Shown: positions 20,122-31,440, numbered from the stretch's first letter. The stretch: DNA of 64,000 nucleotides from Alcaligenaceae bacterium (GCA_029265795.1 JAJUGV010000006.1:1-64000); one strand, 5' to 3'. Notes: generated by a model from the letters alone, not told the origin. A program made the numbers and translations.

Positions 20122-21408
20122 ATGTCCCGAAATTCTGAACTCTTCGATCGAGCCTGCAAAACCATCCCAGGCGGCGTCAATTCGCCGGTCCGAGCCTTCC
20201 GCTCCGTCGGTGGTACGCCCCGATTCATCCAGCGCGCACAGGGCGCTTATGTGTGGGACGCCGACGGCACGCGCTACATCGATTACGTCGGCTCGTGGGG
20301 CCCTGCCATCCTGGGCCACGCTCACCCCGAAGTTATCCGCGCCGTGCAGCAGGCTGCGGAGAACGGCCTGTCATTCGGCGCTCCCACCGAAGCGGAAATT
20401 GAGATTGCCGAGGCCATTGTCGCCCGCATGCCATCCATGGAGCAGGTGCGCCTGGTAAGCTCCGGCACAGAAGCCACCATGTCGGCAATCCGCTTAGCCC
20501 GTGGCTATACAGGCCGCTCGCGTATTATCAAGTTTGAGGGCTGCTACCACGGCCATGCCGACAGTCTGCTGGTGAAAGCCGGTTCCGGCATGCTGACTTT
20601 CGGTAACCCCACCTCATCGGGTGTGCCGGCTGAATTCATTCAACATACGCTGGTACTGGATTTCAACGATCTTGACACCGTCGCGGCAGCGTTCTCCAAA
20701 TACCCGGATGAAATCGCGTGTGTGATCGTAGAACCCATTGCGGGCAATATGAATCTCGTGAAACCCCGTGAGGGATTTCTCGAGGGCCTGCGCGAGCTAT
20801 GTAACCGCCACGGCGCTGTGCTGATTTTCGACGAAGTCATGACCGGGTTCCGCGCAGGCCCTCGCGGCGTTCAGGGACTGACCGGCGTCCAGCCTGATCT
20901 CACCACGCTTGCGAAAGTCATTGGCGGAGGCATGCCTGTGGGTGCTTTCGGCGGGCGCAAAGAGATCATGGCGCACATTGCCCCGCTGGGCGGCGTCTAT
21001 CAGGCCGGCACGCTGTCAGGCAATCCAGTGGCAGTCGCCGCCGGGCTGACCACACTGCGCCTACTGGATGAGCCGGGCTTCTACGACGCATTGGAAGAGC
21101 GCTCGGCGCAGCTGGCCAGGGGTCTGGAAGAACGTGCCCGTGCGGCGGGGATTTCTTTTTGCGCGGATTACGTGGGCGGTATGTTCGGCCTGTACTTCCG
21201 CGACAGCATTCCCACATCCTTTGCCGAAGTCTCGGAATCCGACGTAGAGATGTTCAAGCGTTTCTTCCACGGCATGCTTGAGCGCGGCGTTCACTTTGCA
21301 CCATCCGCGTTCGAAGCCGGTTTTGTCTCCGGTGCCCACGATATCGGGGTGATCGACGAAACACTGGAAATCGCTGAAATCGTGTTCGCGTCCTTAAAAT
21401 CTGCCTGA
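20122..21408 (+). CDS. hemL: Glutamate-1-semialdehyde 2,1-aminomutase
   Basis: [11 protein letters not shown]...[42 protein letters not shown]. Confidence 0.97.
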   Translation: MSRNSELFDRACKTIPGGVNSPVRAFRSVGGTPRFIQRAQGAYVWDADGTRYIDYVGSWGPAILGHAHPEVIRAVQQAAENGLSFGAPTEAEIEIAEAIVARMPSMEQVRLVSSGTEATMSAIRLARGYTGRSRIIKFEGCYHGHADSLLVKAGSGMLTFGNPTSSGVPAEFIQHTLVLDFNDLDTVAAAFSKYPDEIACVIVEPIAGNMNLVKPREGFLEGLRELCNRHGAVLIFDEVMTGFRAGPRGVQGLTGVQPDLTTLAKVIGGGMPVGAFGGRKEIMAHIAPLGGVYQAGTLSGNPVAVAAGLTTLRLLDEPGFYDALEERSAQLARGLEERARAAGISFCADYVGGMFGLYFRDSIPTSFAEVSESDVEMFKRFFHGMLERGVHFAPSAFEAGFVSGAHDIGVIDETLEIAEIVFASLKSA

Positions 21409-21546
21409 TTTCATAAAAAAGCGCTCCGGTTCCGTAATAAATCGATATTTTCCTGCCTAACATCAAGGCATAGTGAATTATCGATACCTAAACTGTGCAG
21501 ACCTTGCCGGTTCCCCCGAGCCGGCTCTTGGAGACAGGGTCTGCAC

Positions 21547-22071
21547 ATGAAAGATTCCAATAGCATCAGCGTGGCCGGCTACACCCACCCAGATCGCGAG
21601 AGTTGGGCGCGTCCCGGCGACGCTATTGGTTTAAGGCTGTGGTTGCGTATGCTCACATGCAGCACATTGGTGGAAAACCGTGTGCGTAGTCTCATGCGTA
21701 CCACTTTCGATACCACTTTGCCGCGGTTCGATCTCATGGCTCAGCTGGCGGATGCGCCACGCGGCATGAAAATGAGCGATCTCTCGCGCCGCATGATGGT
21801 CACCAACGGCAACATCACGGGCATTACAGATCAACTGGAGCGAGACGGCCTGGTAGAACGGGTAAAGGTAGATACCGACCGTCGCAGTTGCCTGATTCGT
21901 CTTACTGCCAAAGGCCGGCAGAGCTTCCGCCGGATGTCGGCCGCCTATCAACGCTGGGTATGCGACATGTTCCAGGACATGCCGCCTGAGCGCCTCGAGC
22001 AACTCTACGAACTGCTAGGCGAGCTCAAACAGACCCGGCTATCAGACCCTCCGAGCGCTGAAACCAGATAG
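21547..22071 (+). CDS. MarR-family transcriptional regulator
   Basis: MSDLSRRMMVTNGNITGITDQLERDGLVERVKVDTDRRSCLIRLTAKG winged helix. Confidence 0.93.
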   Translation: MKDSNSISVAGYTHPDRESWARPGDAIGLRLWLRMLTCSTLVENRVRSLMRTTFDTTLPRFDLMAQLADAPRGMKMSDLSRRMMVTNGNITGITDQLERDGLVERVKVDTDRRSCLIRLTAKGRQSFRRMSAAYQRWVCDMFQDMPPERLEQLYELLGELKQTRLSDPPSAETR

Positions 22072-22131
22072 AATTGACGGTTCATTTCCCCAAAGCTTGA
22101 ATACAGGCTTTAAACCGCCTGCAGGAAGAAA

Positions 22132-23358
22132 ATGGCCGTCAACCTACATATCCCTCAGCAATCAGAGATCCATCCCGTCCCCGGTGTCGAAGTGGGCACG
22201 GCAGAGGCCGGTATCCGCAAGGCCGGCCGTAAGGATCTCACCGTCTTTCGCCTGGCCGAAGGCACGAGCGTCGCAGGGGTGTTCACCACCAACCGCTTTC
22301 GTGCGGCGCCGGTTCAGGTCAGCGAACGACATCTCGCTGCGGCTCAGGGGATACGGGCCCTAGTCATCAACACAGGGAATGCCAACGCCGGCACCGGCGC
22401 CTCCGGCTTGCAGGCTGCCGAGCAAACGTGTCGGGTCTTGGCCGCGCAGCTGGGCATCGCAGCCGAGCAAGTATTGCCGTTCTCAACCGGTGTGATTCTG
22501 GAGCCGCTGCCGGTAGATCGCCTAACGGCCGCACTGCCCGCAGCCGTTCAAAATCTCGCGCCAAATAATTGGTTCGATGCCGCTTGCGGCATCATGACCA
22601 CCGACACGCAACCCAAAATTTCATCGCAGCGCCTGGTCTTGGACGATGCCACGGTCACCATCACAGGTATCAGTAAAGGCGCAGGCATGATACGCCCCAA
22701 TATGGCCACGATGCTGGGCTTTCTGGCGACAGATGCGGGCATTGCGCCAGACCTCTTGCATGACATGACCCGCCAGATCGCAGAACGTTCCTTCAACCGC
22801 ATCACGGTCGATGGCGACACGTCAACGAACGATTCCTTCATTATTATGGCCACCGGCCAATCGGGTGTTCAGGTACAAAGTACCAACGACCCGCTTTATA
22901 AGCGGCTTTTCGAAGCCCTGGCCGCAGTCGCGCTTGAGCTCGCCCAAAAGATTGTTCGTGACGCAGAAGGCGCCACCAAATTCATCACCGTCAGGGTCGA
23001 GGAAGCCGCCAGCAGCCAAGAGGCATTGCAAGTCGCCTACGCCGTCGCACAGTCGCCGCTCGTCAAAACCGCATTCTACGCATCCGACCCAAACCTGGGC
23101 CGCATTTTGTGCGCGATAGGCTATGCCGGAATCAACGACCTCGACGTCTCTGCCACGCGACTCTGGCTGGGAGACACACTGGTTGCCAGCGAAGGCGGCC
23201 GTCATCCCCACTATGTCGAAGAAGACGGCCAACGCGTCATGCAAGATGCCGAAATTCTAGTGCGCATCGCGCTCGGCCGTGGCAACCATCAGGAAACCGT
23301 CTACACCTGCGACTTTTCGCACGAATATGTCAGCATCAACGCCGACTATCGCTCCTAA
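22132..23358 (+). CDS. argJ: Bifunctional glutamate N-acetyltransferase/amino-acid acetyltransferase
   Basis: [22 protein letters not shown] (SKGAGMI...MATML) cleavage-site region, [15 protein letters not shown]. Confidence 0.96.
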   Translation: MAVNLHIPQQSEIHPVPGVEVGTAEAGIRKAGRKDLTVFRLAEGTSVAGVFTTNRFRAAPVQVSERHLAAAQGIRALVINTGNANAGTGASGLQAAEQTCRVLAAQLGIAAEQVLPFSTGVILEPLPVDRLTAALPAAVQNLAPNNWFDAACGIMTTDTQPKISSQRLVLDDATVTITGISKGAGMIRPNMATMLGFLATDAGIAPDLLHDMTRQIAERSFNRITVDGDTSTNDSFIIMATGQSGVQVQSTNDPLYKRLFEALAAVALELAQKIVRDAEGATKFITVRVEEAASSQEALQVAYAVAQSPLVKTAFYASDPNLGRILCAIGYAGINDLDVSATRLWLGDTLVASEGGRHPHYVEEDGQRVMQDAEILVRIALGRGNHQETVYTCDFSHEYVSINADYRS

Positions 23359-24593
23359 AGCTCACGGTCAAGCCGCATCACTGTCTCGGCAAGCACCTTC
23401 GCGCCGTCATGCAGTTGTTCCGGCTCCACCCACTCTTCTGGGCAGTGGCTGCGCCCGCCTTTGCACGGAATAAACACCATTCCCATGGGGCCGATTCGCG
23501 CCATGTAGGCGGCATCGTGGCCGGCTCCGCTGGGAAGAACCAGACTGGCATACCCTTTATTCGCCGCCGCCGCTTCGATTGCCTTCATGACCCGTGCATC
23601 GCAGGGAGTAGGGGCGGAACGACTCAACTCCCGCATTTGGGAAGTCGTGCGTAACCGGCGCAGATCATCGGCCGTTTCAGCCATAATGGCTTCCGGGAAG
23701 GTATCGAGCACCTCAACGTTGTCACTGCGCACTTCCAGCACCATCTCCACTAGACCAGGAACGGCATTGGGAACGTTGGGCGCCATATCGATACGGCCTA
23801 CCGTGGCAACGACATAGTCGGCTCCTGCCGACAACTGTGACGCTCGCCGATGCGCGGCATCGATCATTCGGGATGCGGCTACTAACGCGTCCTGACGCAG
23901 CTCCATAGGCGTCGTCCCGGCATGGTCCGGCCGCCCCTGAACCGTCAATGCGACACGACGAATGCCGACGATATGGCTCACCACACCAATCGGCACACTT
24001 CGAGATTCCAGAACCGGACCTTGTTCGATATGCAGTTCCACAAAGGCTGCAATGCTACCCGGTGTGCGAAGCGGCGCGTGCAGCTGATCGGGCCGGGCGC
24101 CTACCCTGCGCATACCCTGGGCCAACGTCTCGCCTTCAGGATTGGGCGACCTCAGCATCGATGGTTCCAGCAGGCCAACCATACCGCGGCTGCCGACACA
24201 GGAAATCCCATAATCGCTGGGCTCTTCTGAAAGAAAGTCGACGACCTCAAAGGGATGGCTTAGCAGGATGCCGGCCTCATCCATCGCCTGCGCCAGCTCG
24301 ATGCCCGCCAGCACGCCGATAATGCCGTCAAACCGCCCGCCGTCCACAACGGTGTCGCAATGCGAACCCGTCACGAGCGGTGGCCGGTCGTCACGACCCG
24401 GGCGGCGACCGATCATGTTGCCGGCCGCATCCAGGCTCACCTGCAGGCCGGCTTCACGCATACACTCCGCCAGCCACTCTCGCGACTGCTGGTGTAACGC
24501 CGTGAAGGCTCGCCGGGTCCATGGGCGCTGCGGGTCGGTGAAGCGCGATAGCGCCTCCACCCGCTGCCACAGACGCTCACCGTTGATTTGCAT
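23355..24593 (-). CDS. M20-type amidase/hydantoinase-carbamoylase family hydrolase
   Basis: [27 protein letters not shown]...[12 protein letters not shown]...[11 protein letters not shown]...[30 protein letters not shown]. Start MQINGERL (24593) sharing TAATG with the upstream stop. Confidence 0.9.
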   Translation of the reverse strand: MQINGERLWQRVEALSRFTDPQRPWTRRAFTALHQQSREWLAECMREAGLQVSLDAAGNMIGRRPGRDDRPPLVTGSHCDTVVDGGRFDGIIGVLAGIELAQAMDEAGILLSHPFEVVDFLSEEPSDYGISCVGSRGMVGLLEPSMLRSPNPEGETLAQGMRRVGARPDQLHAPLRTPGSIAAFVELHIEQGPVLESRSVPIGVVSHIVGIRRVALTVQGRPDHAGTTPMELRQDALVAASRMIDAAHRRASQLSAGADYVVATVGRIDMAPNVPNAVPGLVEMVLEVRSDNVEVLDTFPEAIMAETADDLRRLRTTSQMRELSRSAPTPCDARVMKAIEAAAANKGYASLVLPSGAGHDAAYMARIGPMGMVFIPCKGGRSHCPEEWVEPEQLHDGAKVLAETVMRLDREL

Positions 24594-25468
24594 TACTTGC
24601 CCAACTGGGAGCGCATCCATCCCAGCATTGCAACGGTCAGATCGGTGAGATCGCCACGCACTTTGTCAAATCCGGCATGCGGTCGCAAGGTGGTCTCGTC
24701 CATATAGAGTTTGCGATTGATCTCGATCTGCAGGCTGTGGCGGCCATTTGCGGGATCTCCACAACTGCGTACGATTTCAACGCCCTTATAGGGGTCGTTC
24801 ATCGTTACGCTGTATCCGCGGCCGGAAAGGAATTCAGCAACGAACTCCCGAAAAGCCGGCGCAGCAGTTGCGCCGTCCCGATCACCCAATACGAAGTCCG
24901 GATGCACGAGGCCGGGTTTATCCGTAGCAAACTCTGCCGCGACACTGGGCATGGAATGACAATTGATATGCCATACCTGACCGTAGGCTGCGTGCAGGGC
25001 ATCCACACTCGCCAACAGTTGCTCGTGGTAGGGCTTCCAACACGCCTCAATACGATGCCGAACCTCTTCAAGTGTGAGCTTGCGGTCATAAAGCGGCGTG
25101 CCGTCATCCATCATGCGCCAGATCAAGCCTTTGCCGAGCCTGACTTTGGGGGAGTCCGGCAGCGGTTCGGGCCAGGGCTCATCCAGCAGCAGCGGGTCAA
25201 TTTCTTCCAGACCACGATTGGCATCGATGTAGCTGCGGGGAAACCGGGCGGATAGCATCGGCACGCCATGATCTAACGCCCCGGCCCACAGGTCGGCGAC
25301 CCAAGTATCCTCGGCCGTGCGCAACTGACCAAGCGGCACAGCCGAGTTGAAGTCCGGGGGATACTCAGTACCGCTATGGGGAGAATCAAGGACCAGTGGC
25401 ACCGGCCCATTTGCCGCTTGTGCAGGTTGAAGATAACGATACGACAGGGGCAGGGTATGTATCTGCAT
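24593..25468 (-). CDS. N-formylglutamate amidohydrolase family protein
   Basis: LVLDSPHSGTEYPPDF...LSARFPRSYIDANR...INCHSMPS. Confidence 0.88.
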   Translation of the reverse strand: MQIHTLPLSYRYLQPAQAANGPVPLVLDSPHSGTEYPPDFNSAVPLGQLRTAEDTWVADLWAGALDHGVPMLSARFPRSYIDANRGLEEIDPLLLDEPWPEPLPDSPKVRLGKGLIWRMMDDGTPLYDRKLTLEEVRHRIEACWKPYHEQLLASVDALHAAYGQVWHINCHSMPSVAAEFATDKPGLVHPDFVLGDRDGATAAPAFREFVAEFLSGRGYSVTMNDPYKGVEIVRSCGDPANGRHSLQIEINRKLYMDETTLRPHAGFDKVRGDLTDLTVAMLGWMRSQLGK

Positions 25469-25487
25469 GATTTACAAACTTGAAAGT

Positions 25488-25513
25488 CAGAGGCCGGCAA
25501 ATGCCGGCCTCTG
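25488..25513 (-). terminator. 12-bp perfect hairpin in the gap between the Bug-type gene and the N-formylglutamate amidohydrolase gene
   Basis: CAGAGGCCGGCA-AA-TGCCGGCCTCTG; no strong T-tract, may be an attenuator or mRNA-stability element. Confidence 0.5.
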
Positions 25514-25518
25514 GTGGA

Positions 25519-26583
25519 TCAATCCAACGTGATGTTTGCCGTTTCCGCAATTCGGGCATTGCGATCCAGCGTTTCGTTTATGGTCTTCTGAAACTCTTCG
25601 GGCGTGTCAGCTATGGGCGTCGCACCCAACTGTGCCAGGCGATCCTTTATTTCTTCGCCTGACAGTGCCTTGACAGCCGCCTTGTTCAGCGTTTCCAAAA
25701 CATCTGCAGGAAGACCAGCGGGACCGATCAGCCCGAACCAGGATGGATCATTGACTTCGGGGAGCCCGACTTCTGCGAAAGTGGGGACGTCTGGTACTGC
25801 CGCACTGCGCTCCGGAGATGCAACCGCCAGCGCAACGAGAGACCCCTCGTTGATATGCGGGATGGAGGACGGCAGGTTATCGAACAGTACATCCACCTGG
25901 CCGGCCAGTGTGTCGGTCATCGCAGGCCCCACACCGCGGTACGGTACATGCAACAGATCGGTGCCCGAAGCCATCTTGAACAGCTCACCCATCATGTGCG
26001 AAACAGAGCCGTTGCCCGCCGATGCGTAGGCGAACTTACCGGGATCTGCCTTGGCTTCTTCAATAAAACCGGCCATATCGCGCGCTGCCACTTTCTTCGG
26101 GTTCAACACCATGACGTTAGGCACAGCAGCGATATTCGTGATGGGGGTGAAATCCTTGCGGGCGTCGTATGGCAGCGTCTTGTACACCACCGGATTGATA
26201 CCGTGGGTGCTGACAGTCGCGATGCCCAATGTGTAGCCGTCGGGCTTCGCCTGTACTAAATTGCCGGTGCCGATGGAGCCGCCTGCTCCAGCGCGGTTCT
26301 CTACGACAATCACTTGATCGAGTTCGTCTCCCAGCTTTTCCGCCAGCAGTCGCGCAACAATGTCAGTCGTACCGCCCGGTGCAAAAGGAACAATAAGACG
26401 GATAGGCTTATCCGGGTAGGCAGCCACAGCAGTGCCGGCAAAAGTGGTCGTGAGTGCGGCTGCGCCAGCCACACACATGCCGAGTATGAAGTTACGCCGT
26501 TGCATAAGGTCTCCTTTGCGATATCTGGTTAACTTTGCCATTCTTGCGGCATCCTTCCGGTTGTGCAATCGAAAGAATTTCAC
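25519..26583 (-). CDS. Bug/TctC-type tripartite tricarboxylate transporter substrate-binding protein
   Basis: YPDKPIRLIVPFAPGGTTDIVARLLAEKL...VVENRAGAGGSIGTGNLVQAKPDGYTLGI. Confidence 0.94.
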   Translation of the reverse strand: MKFFRLHNRKDAARMAKLTRYRKGDLMQRRNFILGMCVAGAAALTTTFAGTAVAAYPDKPIRLIVPFAPGGTTDIVARLLAEKLGDELDQVIVVENRAGAGGSIGTGNLVQAKPDGYTLGIATVSTHGINPVVYKTLPYDARKDFTPITNIAAVPNVMVLNPKKVAARDMAGFIEEAKADPGKFAYASAGNGSVSHMMGELFKMASGTDLLHVPYRGVGPAMTDTLAGQVDVLFDNLPSSIPHINEGSLVALAVASPERSAAVPDVPTFAEVGLPEVNDPSWFGLIGPAGLPADVLETLNKAAVKALSGEEIKDRLAQLGATPIADTPEEFQKTINETLDRNARIAETANITLD

Positions 26584-26643
26584 TAAGCTATTCCATTCAG
26601 TAATACATGGTTGCGCCGCTGACTCTCCGGCACAGCAATTTTC

Positions 26644-27537
26644 ATGCGTCGATTCTGCCCCTCAATCGCCGAGCTGCAAGCATTCGAAGTCGCCGCCCGC
26701 CAAGGAAGCTTTACACGTGCTGCACAAGAGCTGTGCATCACTCAAGGGGCTGTTAGTAAACAGATAAAAAGCTTAGAGACATTCCTGGGTGTCAACCTCT
26801 TTCTACGCACTCGAGCCGGCTTGGTGCTCACCCAAGCCGGCCATGCCTATTTGAACGACATCCGCGCCAGCCTCAATCGCATCGAAGCCGCTTCACTTGC
26901 CATCATGTCCCACCGGGGTCGCGGCGGCACGCTGAACATCACTACCATGCCGACCTTCGGTGCCAAATGGCTCATTCCCCGCCTGCCAGAATTACGCAGG
27001 CATTACCCAGAGCTGCAATTGATATTCCTGCCCTATCTCATGGGCTACGACTTCGACTCCCCAGAGGTGGATGCCGCCATCCGCTTCGGCACCGGCTCCT
27101 GGCCGGGCAGTCACGCCGACTACATCACGGGGCGCGAGGTCGTGCCAGCCTGCGCTCCAGGCCTGTTCACCTCCCCTGTACGCGACGCACGTGACTTACT
27201 CGGGAAACCATTGCTGCATCACACCAGCGCTCAGCATCAGTGGCCGGCATGGTTCAGGGCGGCAGGCTATGAAACGCCGCACAGCCAAGACGGCGCCCGC
27301 TACGATCAATACACACTATTGTCACAGGCCGCTATCGCCGGCATGGGGGTCGCCCTTATTCCTCGTTGCGTAATTGAAGAGGAACTGGCAGAAGGCAAAT
27401 TAGTAACGCCCCTGAATATTCCGTTCACCGCTCGGGACGGCTATCATTTGTGTTACCCGGAACACAAGGCGAATCTCCCGGCCTTACAGATATTCAGGCA
27501 ATGGCTTCTTGAAGCTGCCGGCCACCCTGCATCCTGA
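26644..27537 (+). CDS. LysR-family transcriptional regulator (GcvA-like)
   Basis: LQAFEVAARQGSFTRAAQELCITQGAVSKQIKSLETFLGVNLFLRTRAGLVLTQAG. Confidence 0.94.
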   Translation: MRRFCPSIAELQAFEVAARQGSFTRAAQELCITQGAVSKQIKSLETFLGVNLFLRTRAGLVLTQAGHAYLNDIRASLNRIEAASLAIMSHRGRGGTLNITTMPTFGAKWLIPRLPELRRHYPELQLIFLPYLMGYDFDSPEVDAAIRFGTGSWPGSHADYITGREVVPACAPGLFTSPVRDARDLLGKPLLHHTSAQHQWPAWFRAAGYETPHSQDGARYDQYTLLSQAAIAGMGVALIPRCVIEEELAEGKLVTPLNIPFTARDGYHLCYPEHKANLPALQIFRQWLLEAAGHPAS

Positions 27538-27555
27538 GAACGCCGCGGCTCACCA

Positions 27556-27583
27556 TTGACCATGCCAGGCGTTTCGGTATAGA
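27556..27583 (+). promoter_or_regulatory. Candidate sigma-70 promoter of rplU-rpmA
   Basis: TTGACC (27556-27561), 16-bp spacer, TATAGA (27578-27583). Confidence 0.65.
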
Positions 27584-27665
27584 ATCAGGAGCTTGGCATT
27601 TTTTGCCAGGCTTTTAAATTTCAGGATTCAGTCCTGTATACGCATCCCTAAAAAGGAAATTCCCC

Positions 27666-27977
27666 ATGTACGCGGTCATAAAAACTGGTGGCAAGCAGTA
27701 TCGTGTTGCCGCCGGCCAGAAACTCAAGATCGAACAGATACCGGCAGACATTGGGCAAGAAATTTCGCTCGACCAGGTGTTGTCAGTCGGCGAAGGCGAG
27801 CAGCTTAAGATCGGCGCGCCTTTCGTTGAAGGCGCAGTGGTCAAGGCTACCGTTCTTGCACAAGGCCGTCACCCCAAGATCACTGTCTTCAAGATGCGCC
27901 GTCGCAAGCATTATCGCAAGACCCAAGGCCATCGTCAGAACTACACCGAAGTGCGTATCGAGGCCATCTCGGCTTGA
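27666..27977 (+). CDS. rplU: 50S ribosomal protein L21
   Basis: [28 protein letters not shown]. Confidence 0.98.
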   Translation: MYAVIKTGGKQYRVAAGQKLKIEQIPADIGQEISLDQVLSVGEGEQLKIGAPFVEGAVVKATVLAQGRHPKITVFKMRRRKHYRKTQGHRQNYTEVRIEAISA

Positions 27978-28004
27978 TAGAGCACAGGTAAACAGGAGCT
28001 AAAC

Positions 28005-28265
28005 ATGGCACAGAAAAAAGGCGGCGGCTCAACGCGAAACGGCCGCGACTCACAGGCTAAACGCTTGGGCGTCAAGGTCTTCGGCGGTCAACTGATCCCC
28101 GCAGGTTCCATCATCGTGCGTCAGCGTGGTACCAAGTTCCATCCGGGCAGCAATGTCGGTATCGGCAAGGATCACACGCTCTACTCCCTGGTCGATGGCA
28201 ACGTCAAGTTCCACACCAGTGGTGCCCTGAATAAGCGCACGGTGTCCGTGGTACCTGCCGAGTAA
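28005..28265 (+). CDS. rpmA: 50S ribosomal protein L27
   Basis: [29 protein letters not shown]. Confidence 0.98.
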   Translation: MAQKKGGGSTRNGRDSQAKRLGVKVFGGQLIPAGSIIVRQRGTKFHPGSNVGIGKDHTLYSLVDGNVKFHTSGALNKRTVSVVPAE

Positions 28266-28332
28266 GGCAGCCACTGGCACTTGAACAGGCAAGGCCGGAA
28301 CGGTTGATCCCTCACCTTTCCGGCACCCTGGC

Positions 28333-28366
28333 AAAAGCCTCGCCGGCTGCGGCGAGGCTTTTTTCT
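28333..28366 (+). terminator. Rho-independent terminator after rpmA
   Basis: AAAAGCCTCGCCG-GCTG-CGGCGAGGCTTTTTT. Confidence 0.85.
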
Positions 28367-28407
28367 TTTTGAACTAGAATTGGTTCTCCATTCAAGGTAC
28401 GCAAACC

Positions 28408-29538
28408 ATGAAATTCGTCGACGAAGCAACCATAGAAGTCATTGCCGGTAAAGGCGGCAATGGTGTGGCGAGCTTTCGCCGCGAAAAATTCATTCCCAAG
28501 GGGGGTCCGGACGGCGGTGACGGAGGGCGCGGCGGAAGCATATTCGCTATTGCCGACCGCAACATCAATACGCTTGTCGATTTCCGGTATGCACGCCTGC
28601 AACGTGCTAAGAACGGGGAACATGGCCGAGGCTCCGATCAATACGGTGCGTCGGGTGCAGACATCACGCTGAAAATGCCGGTCGGCACAATCATTTATGA
28701 CGCCGACACCGGAGAACAGATCGCCGACCTGGAACACCATGGCCAAAAGGTTATTTTGGCGGCCGGCGGAAAAGGCGGCAAAGGCAACCTGCATTTCAAA
28801 TCCAGCACGAACCGAGCCCCTCGGCAATTTACCTACGGCGAAGAAGGCGAACAGCGCCGCCTGCGCCTCGAGCTTAAAGTACTGGCCGATGTCGGTTTGC
28901 TGGGCCTGCCCAACGCAGGCAAGTCCACATTGATCAGCAAGGTTTCCAATGCCCGGCCGAAGATTGCCGACTATCCTTTCACTACCCTGCACCCTAATCT
29001 GGGCGTCGTCCGCACCTCTCCCAGCCGCAGCTTCGTGATTGCCGACATTCCCGGGCTCATCGAAGGCGCCTCCGAAGGCGCGGGGCTAGGCCATCTCTTT
29101 TTGCGGCACCTTTCCCGTACGCGAGTGCTTCTGCATATTATCGACGTCTCTTCCCCCGACCCGGAATTCGACGCAATCGAGCAAGCGGCGTTTGACGCCC
29201 GCGCCATCGTGGAAGAGCTACGCCGCTACGACACCACCTTGTATGAAAAACCGCGCTGGCTGGTGCTGAACAAGCTCGACATGGTGCCGGACCCGCAAGC
29301 CGCCACAGAAAGGCTGTGCAAGCTGCTGGATTGGCAGGGCCCTGTCTTTGGCATTTCCGCCATGACCGGCGACGGCACACAGGAACTAATTTGGGCATTG
29401 CAGGATTGGCTGGACGCAGATAAGCAACAAGAGCAAATCGCCCAAGACAAGCTGGAAGGCATCTATGTCGAGGACGACCCGCGCTTTGACCCGGCCCGCA
29501 GCAACACCGACTCCACCGGCTCTGTGTCCGAAGCGTAA
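28408..29538 (+). CDS. obgE: Obg-family GTPase
   Basis: [44 protein letters not shown]...[12 protein letters not shown]. Confidence 0.97.
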   Translation: MKFVDEATIEVIAGKGGNGVASFRREKFIPKGGPDGGDGGRGGSIFAIADRNINTLVDFRYARLQRAKNGEHGRGSDQYGASGADITLKMPVGTIIYDADTGEQIADLEHHGQKVILAAGGKGGKGNLHFKSSTNRAPRQFTYGEEGEQRRLRLELKVLADVGLLGLPNAGKSTLISKVSNARPKIADYPFTTLHPNLGVVRTSPSRSFVIADIPGLIEGASEGAGLGHLFLRHLSRTRVLLHIIDVSSPDPEFDAIEQAAFDARAIVEELRRYDTTLYEKPRWLVLNKLDMVPDPQAATERLCKLLDWQGPVFGISAMTGDGTQELIWALQDWLDADKQQEQIAQDKLEGIYVEDDPRFDPARSNTDSTGSVSEA

Positions 29539-29594
29539 TCCCTGCGCCTGCCAGTGAGCAGGCATCAACACCCACTCACCACGCCCGTTGTCCC

Positions 29595-30776
29595 ATGCAA
29601 GACCTCCAGAACACGCCCCCAGTTGCAAGCAGTGCCCGCCGCCTGGTTATTAAGGTTGGTTCTTCCCTAGTAACTAACGAAGGACGCGGCCTGGACCAGG
29701 AGGCGGTCGAACAATGGGCGCAGCAGGTCGCTACGCTACATGCACAAGGTCGGCAAATCGTACTGGTTTCCAGTGGCGCCATTGCTGAAGGTATGGCGAG
29801 GCTGGGGTGGCCGCGTCGCCCCAGCGCGATGCATGAGCTGCAAGCGGCTGCCGCCGTAGGGCAAATGGGCCTGGTACAGGGGTATGAAACCGCCTTCGCC
29901 CATCATGGCATCCGCACGGCGCAAATCCTTCTCACCCACGAAGACCTGGCAGACCGCCGCCGCTACCTGAATGCGCGTAGCACTCTGTATACGCTGCTTG
30001 GTTTGGGGGTGGTTCCCATCGTCAACGAGAACGATACCGTCGTTACGGACGAAATTCGCCTGGGTGACAATGACACCCTGGGCGCCTTGGTCACCAATCT
30101 GATCGAAGCGGAAACGCTGATCATCCTCACCGACCAATCGGGTTTGTACACGGCGGACCCGCGTGGCAACCCTGATGCAAAACTGATACAGGTGGCTCGG
30201 GCGGGGGATCCATCCCTCGAGAAAATGGCGGGTGGTTCCGGAAGTGCCATCGGTACGGGGGGCATGCTGACTAAAGTGCTGGCAGCCAAGCGGGCTGCCA
30301 ACAGTGGCGGCCACACCATCATCGCCAGCGGGCGTGAGCCCGATGTCCTGGTTCGCCTGGCCGGCGGCGAACGCATTGGTACAGAGCTACAGGCGGTATT
30401 GCCCATTCGCTCGGCGCGTCAGCGCTGGCTGGTGAATCACTTGCGGTTGCGAGGCAGGCTCACACTCGATTCCGGGGCCGCCAGGGCGATTACCCAGGGC
30501 CACAAGAGCCTCCTTGCCATCGGCGTGCTCACCGTACACGGGGAATTCGAACGCGGAGATGTCGTGGCCTGCATGGATGAGCAAGGTCGGGAGCTGGCCC
30601 GCGGCCTTATCAACTATTCGTCGGGCGATACCCGGCGCATTCTTCGCCAGCCCAGCCACCGTATTGCTGAGATTCTCGGCCACATGACTGATGCCGAGCT
30701 GATGCACCGCGACAACATGGTCGTGTCTCGATCAGCCGTCTTGAGCGCTCCGGCCGACGACCACGCCACCAACTGA
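29595..30776 (+). CDS. proB: Glutamate 5-kinase (with PUA domain)
   Basis: [17 protein letters not shown]...[28 protein letters not shown]...C-terminal PUA. Confidence 0.96.
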   Translation: MQDLQNTPPVASSARRLVIKVGSSLVTNEGRGLDQEAVEQWAQQVATLHAQGRQIVLVSSGAIAEGMARLGWPRRPSAMHELQAAAAVGQMGLVQGYETAFAHHGIRTAQILLTHEDLADRRRYLNARSTLYTLLGLGVVPIVNENDTVVTDEIRLGDNDTLGALVTNLIEAETLIILTDQSGLYTADPRGNPDAKLIQVARAGDPSLEKMAGGSGSAIGTGGMLTKVLAAKRAANSGGHTIIASGREPDVLVRLAGGERIGTELQAVLPIRSARQRWLVNHLRLRGRLTLDSGAARAITQGHKSLLAIGVLTVHGEFERGDVVACMDEQGRELARGLINYSSGDTRRILRQPSHRIAEILGHMTDAELMHRDNMVVSRSAVLSAPADDHATN

Positions 30777-30792
30777 CCGTCACCCCCCGGCG

Positions 30793-31281
30793 TCAGATTC
30801 CGGTCGGGATATGCGTGATTTCCTTGACTTCTTCCATCACGATACAGCTCTTAGTCTGTGTCACGCCGGGTAAACCCAGCAAGATATCGCCCAACAGCCT
30901 GCGATACTGCCCGATTTCCCCGATACGGGCCTTAACCATGTAATCGAAGTCGCCGGACACCAAATGACATTCCTGTACTTGGGGAATGCTGAGTATTTCC
31001 TTGCGGAACTCTTCGAAACTACGGCTGGACTTATGGGAAAGTGATATTTCGACGAATACGAGCAGACCGGCACCCAGCGCCGTCGGCGAAACCTTGGCGT
31101 AGTACCCGGTGATCACGCCCTCTCGCTCCAGCCTTCGTACACGCTCAATACATGGCGTGACCGTCAGCCCCACCTTGTCTGCCAGCTCCGTCATGGACAT
31201 CCGCCCATCATGCTGCAACAGCTCCAGAATATGACGATCCACTCTGTCGAGCATGACCTCGCCGTGTTGCCCGGTTCTCAT
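30793..31281 (-). CDS. Lrp/AsnC-family transcriptional regulator
   Basis: LDRVDRHILELLQHDGRMSMTELADKVGLTVTPCIERVRRLEREGVITGYYAKV. Confidence 0.95.
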   Translation of the reverse strand: MRTGQHGEVMLDRVDRHILELLQHDGRMSMTELADKVGLTVTPCIERVRRLEREGVITGYYAKVSPTALGAGLLVFVEISLSHKSSRSFEEFRKEILSIPQVQECHLVSGDFDYMVKARIGEIGQYRRLLGDILLGLPGVTQTKSCIVMEEVKEITHIPTGI

Positions 31282-31440
31282 TTTTTTGCCCCTAATGCTT
31301 TAAGCTTGGACGACCGGCAGGAAGAAATCCTATGGCGCCCTGAAAAACAGCCCTTAAACAGGATTTTTTGCTGATTTGAAGAAAAATAAGCAAAAAAATT
31401 CTATGCGATTTTGCGTAATATAGAAGATCCTTTGGAGGCT

